Source: an uncultured Eubacteriales bacterium
Lineage (GTDB): Bacteria; Bacillota; Clostridia; Christensenellales; CALVMC01
Length of the DNA stretch: 34,453 nt
Direction: 5' to 3'
Assembly (NCBI GenBank): GCA_949296455.1
Contig: CASFOZ010000010.1
Span: 1 to 34,453 of the forward strand
Shown here in pieces: positions 31,878-34,453 of the stretch. Position numbers and translations under genes: made by a program. Positions within the stretch are counted from its first letter, which is position 1. Every line of letters starts with the position of its first letter. The notes under the pieces are model-generated. The model was not told where the DNA came from, did no database searches, and worked only from the letters and a program-made list of their open reading frames with translations.

Positions 31878-33239
31878 TTATGATTTTCTTTTCATACAAA
31901 CGAGGGTTTCAATATGGTGAGTCTGAGGGAACATATCGAAAGGGGTTATGCTTTCAATATCATAACATTTATTCAAAATTTTCAAGTCTCTTGCAAGAGT
32001 TGCAGGATTGCAGGAAACATAAATAATCTCATTTATTTTTTTACAATCCGTAATAACTTCGGAAGTATTTTCGTCAAGTCCTTTTCTCGGCGGGTCGAGA
32101 ATTAAAATTATTTCTTTTTGAGGATTTTCCGCTTCTGTTTTCTTTATTATTTCAGGTAAAATCTTTGCACAATCGCCTTGTATGTTAACTGAATTCCTTA
32201 TTTCGTTTTCTGCCGCAATTTTTTCTGCGTCTTTTACTGCTTGCTCGACTATCTCTATTCCTATTGTTTTTTCGGCATATGCAGAAAGGGAATAGGTTAG
32301 TATTCCTGTTCCCGAATATGCGTCTATTATTATAGGTTTGTTATGCTTTTTTATTTTTTCGATAATTTTAAGATAGATTTTATTCATTATGTCTTGATTA
32401 ACCTGCATAAAACTCAAAGGAGAAAGATTGAATTTTATTCCGTAAAAATCAGACGGGAGACTCGTTTCGGCAGTCAAAAACACACATTTGTCTGAAAGTA
32501 CCGCATTGCCTTTCAATTTATTGATATTAATTAATATTACAGAATTCGGATAAATTTCAAGTATTGCCTTTTTAAAGGTTCCCGCTTTGTCTTTTATGTT
32601 TTGAGTCGCTACCAATATTATTATTAATTTTTTTCCGACTTCCCGCACTACAAGATGCCTTAATATACCTTTCGAGGTAATTTCGTTATAAACGGGAATC
32701 CTTTCACGCCTTGCCCAATTTTCCGTTATATCAATAATATTTTTAACCCATTCAGGTTGTAAAAGACAATCTTTTATAGGAATTACTTTGTGAGTATTGT
32801 ATTTAAAAAAACCCAATATGACTTTGTTTTCGCAGATACCGAACGGCGCCTGAAATTTATTTCTGTACCGTAATGTTTTATCAGACGGAATACATTCCGA
32901 AGTATCGGCGTCGATTAAAGAAATATGTCTTATCGTATTCGAAAGCATTTCTTTTTTTAATTTTAACTGATTTTCATAATCGATATGCATAAGGTCGCAA
33001 CCACCGCATTTCCCGTAATACGGGCAGGGCGGAGTAACCCTTAATGGCGACGGTTTTATTATTCTTTTCAATATTCCTTCGGCATAATTTTTTTTAATAA
33101 CGGTAATTTCCGCTTCTATTTCGTCTCCCGGAGCAGTGTATTTGACAAAAATCGGTATTTCTCCTATATGAGAAATACCTTCTCCGGTATTGCCGAATTT
33201 TTCTATCGATAAATTTATTTTACTTCCTTTATTTAGCAT
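31878..33239 (-). CDS. rlmD: 23S rRNA (uracil-5)-methyltransferase, RlmD/RlmCD type
   Basis: A 453-residue SAM-dependent methylase of the TrmA/RumA family. The N-terminal TRAM domain is residues 1-60. Four iron-sulfur cysteines are C72, C78, C81 (CPYYGKCGGCDLMH) and C158 (KDCLLQ). The SAM-binding motif is DAYSGTGILTY (about 310-320), the DPPRKGL motif lies near 381-387, and the catalytic cysteine is in IYVSCNPATLARDL (about 402-415). Firmicutes often have a single RlmCD enzyme for both U747 and U1939, so the exact site cannot be assigned. There is no clear ribosome site. Single gene. Confidence 0.93.
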   Translation of the reverse strand: MLNKGSKINLSIEKFGNTGEGISHIGEIPIFVKYTAPGDEIEAEITVIKKNYAEGILKRIIKPSPLRVTPPCPYYGKCGGCDLMHIDYENQLKLKKEMLSNTIRHISLIDADTSECIPSDKTLRYRNKFQAPFGICENKVILGFFKYNTHKVIPIKDCLLQPEWVKNIIDITENWARRERIPVYNEITSKGILRHLVVREVGKKLIIILVATQNIKDKAGTFKKAILEIYPNSVILININKLKGNAVLSDKCVFLTAETSLPSDFYGIKFNLSPLSFMQVNQDIMNKIYLKIIEKIKKHNKPIIIDAYSGTGILTYSLSAYAEKTIGIEIVEQAVKDAEKIAAENEIRNSVNIQGDCAKILPEIIKKTEAENPQKEIILILDPPRKGLDENTSEVITDCKKINEIIYVSCNPATLARDLKILNKCYDIESITPFDMFPQTHHIETLVCMKRKS

Positions 33240-33426
33240 ATAACCAATTATATATTACGAGTAAAAGTTTAGTAAAGTATAAATTAAATATTTTAAGCAA
33301 AGTTTCAAATAAATATAAATCCGATAAAAAAATAAACTGTTATAAATAGATTTAATAGGGTAAACTATTGAAATAAATTTAATAGGGAAAGATATATTAA
33401 TAGATAAAAGTATAATATAATTACAC

Positions 33427-33744
33427 TTATTGATTGCTGATTTTTTCTCCTTCGAAAAATATTTTCATTATATCTTTCGAACGCAGGCTGAAATTATTTA
33501 ATAGCAGTTTTATAAGTTCATAGTAAATTTCTTCGGTGTCCACAAACTTTTCTTCTCCGCTGAGTTCAAGTATCCATGATTTGTTTTCTGTGTCTGAATT
33601 ATTTTCCGTAAGAACAATATCGAACATTTTAGGCTTGTTCGGAAAAGTGTAGTGTATTTCATTGTCTTTTTCATATTCTTTGTATACAAAAAGTTCCTTA
33701 TTGACAGGCTGTTTAAATGATAATAGTTTCAGACGGAAATTCAT
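33427..33744 (-). CDS. hypothetical small protein
   Basis: A 105-residue acidic cytosolic protein that I do not recognise. It has no signal, membrane segment or known motif; ENNSDTENKSWILELSGEE suggests a short alpha/beta fold. It is supported as a gene by a ribosome site (GGAGAA) and a near-consensus promoter upstream. Confidence 0.65.
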   Translation of the reverse strand: MNFRLKLLSFKQPVNKELFVYKEYEKDNEIHYTFPNKPKMFDIVLTENNSDTENKSWILELSGEEKFVDTEEIYYELIKLLLNNFSLRSKDIMKIFFEGEKISNQ

Positions 33745-33777
33745 AGAAGTTCTCCGAAAAAGTGAATTTATAATATA

Positions 33778-33806
33778 ATTTTATCACATAAAAATATGAA
33801 TTTCAA
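33778..33806 (-). promoter_or_regulatory. promoter of small hypothetical gene
   Basis: Minus-strand TTGAAA (33801-33806) and TAAAAT (33778-33783), 17-base spacer. Confidence 0.65.
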
Positions 33807-33838
33807 CAAATGACGATATTTTTGTAAAAAAATTTATG

Positions 33839-33877
33839 AAAAAAAGGTAATATTTTTTACAGAAATTACCTTTTTTA
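33839..33877. terminator. orphan bidirectional terminator-like hairpin
   Basis: AAAAAGGTAAT / ATTACCTTTTT with a 13-base loop and T-runs on both strands. It sits between two divergent promoters, where no visible transcript should need ending. Confidence 0.6.
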
Positions 33878-33928
33878 TTTTTTTGAGACTAATAAATCTA
33901 ATTTGAAATAATAAAAAACGAAAATATG

Positions 33929-33957
33929 TTTACAAATTACATACGTTAGACTATAAT
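33929..33957 (+). promoter_or_regulatory. promoter of ssrA
   Basis: TTTACA (33929-33934) and TATAAT (33952-33957), 17-base spacer, about 55 bases before the mature tmRNA 5' end. Confidence 0.75.
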
Positions 33958-34018
33958 ATTTAATGCATAAATATTAACTGCGAAAATTAAAGCGAATGAA
34001 TAATATTTAATGTTTTAT

Positions 34019-34365
34019 GGGGCTGTAAAGGTTTCGACAGGGGAGCCTAACCGCTATAAGCATACCGTAGGGTCGGCTACGCTAAAACGCAAAAAAAAAT
34101 AAACGCTAAAAATAATAATCAACTCGCTTTTGCTGCCTAACGGCCGAAAGCTGTCGCTTTTAAAAGCTCACTGTTTAATTTTGCGGCATCAATTAGTGTG
34201 AGGAACTTTTCGGGTCCACGCCTTTAAACCCGATCATATTCAAAGGCTTGCCGTAAAAAAACTTGCGGATAAGTAGTTTTGCGGGACAACAGATATCCGA
34301 TAAGTATGTAGAAAGTAACGGCAAATCTTCTTTGGACAGGGGTTCGATTCCCCTCAGCTCCACCA
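34019..34365 (+). ncRNA. ssrA: transfer-messenger RNA (tmRNA)
   Basis: A 347-base one-piece tmRNA. The 5' GGGGCUG pairs with 3' CAGCUCC-A and CCA is encoded. The T arm is GGGGUUCGAUUCCCC. The tag frame starts at GCT 34105 and ends at TAA 34138-34140, giving AKNNNQLAFAA, a standard protease tag ending in Ala-Ala. With SmpB (16292) it rescues stalled ribosomes. Confidence 0.97.
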
Positions 34366-34395
34366 TTACGGGGGTATACGCACACCCCTCTGAAA

Positions 34396-34424
34396 GAGAA
34401 ACCGAATTTTCGGTTTCTTTTTCT
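34396..34424 (+). terminator. intrinsic terminator of ssrA
   Basis: GAAACCGAA / TTCGGTTTC followed by TTTTTC, about 30 bases after the tmRNA CCA. Confidence 0.88.
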
Positions 34425-34453
34425 TTTGCGCTGTTTTCGCCGTTCTCGCCGTT

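Noticed and set aside
33240-33426. Possible gene between the rlmD-like and small hypothetical genes
   Set aside because: Only AT-rich sequence, no open frame with a start signal and no RNA motif.

Overview
The window is chromosomal DNA from a low-GC Gram-positive bacterium, most likely an uncultured gut Clostridia/Firmicutes lineage. The evidence is AT-rich sequence, AAGGAGG-type ribosome binding sites, near-consensus sigma-A promoters with 17-base spacers, many lipoproteins (lipobox Cys), an ER-type (SipW-like) signal peptidase, a Gram-positive FMN riboswitch ahead of an ECF riboflavin S component, and the secG-rnr-smpB cluster. I cannot fix the genus. No rRNA, transposase, phage gene or CRISPR array is visible.

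Layout: (1) 168-4752, minus strand: a SipW-type signal peptidase followed by three small exported TasA/camelysin-like proteins and a large DUF285 leucine-rich-repeat surface protein. This is a self-contained export and surface-fibre locus. (2) 5005-6828: two tRNA-Leu genes (CAG, CAA) flanking an MFS transporter. (3) 6963-8561: a zinc-ribbon/PH membrane protein divergent from an XRE repressor with palindromic operators, then a DUF11 domain split over two reading frames with a Cys-rich tail. (4) 8615-13400: an LCAT-like lipase lipoprotein, an 829-residue nearly proline-free coiled-coil protein and a diiron ferritin-like protein. (5) 13748-16744: secG, rnr, smpB. (6) 16928-19140: metY and an acetyl-CoA-type metA, which together make homocysteine via O-acetylhomoserine. 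(7) 19332-25869: TM2 protein, a lipoprotein, a DUF1538 membrane protein with two PII-like proteins, and a metallophosphoesterase lipoprotein. (8) 26042-33744: FMN-riboswitch-controlled riboflavin importer component, a Listeria-Bacteroides-repeat lipoprotein, a YugP-like metallopeptidase homologue without its catalytic motif, a CDF metal exporter, an NlpC/P60 lipoprotein, an RlmD-type rRNA methylase and a small hypothetical gene. (9) 34019-34365: tmRNA (ssrA), partner of smpB about 17 kb away.

The items most worth a second look are the SipW/LRR locus, the YugP-like pseudoprotease, the long coiled-coil rod, the split DUF11 gene, the duplicated promoter element plus start-adjacent hairpin of the CDF gene, the DUF1538/PII operon, and the charged low-complexity C-terminal tails shared by four unrelated membrane proteins. 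Everything was read by eye; no homology search was run.
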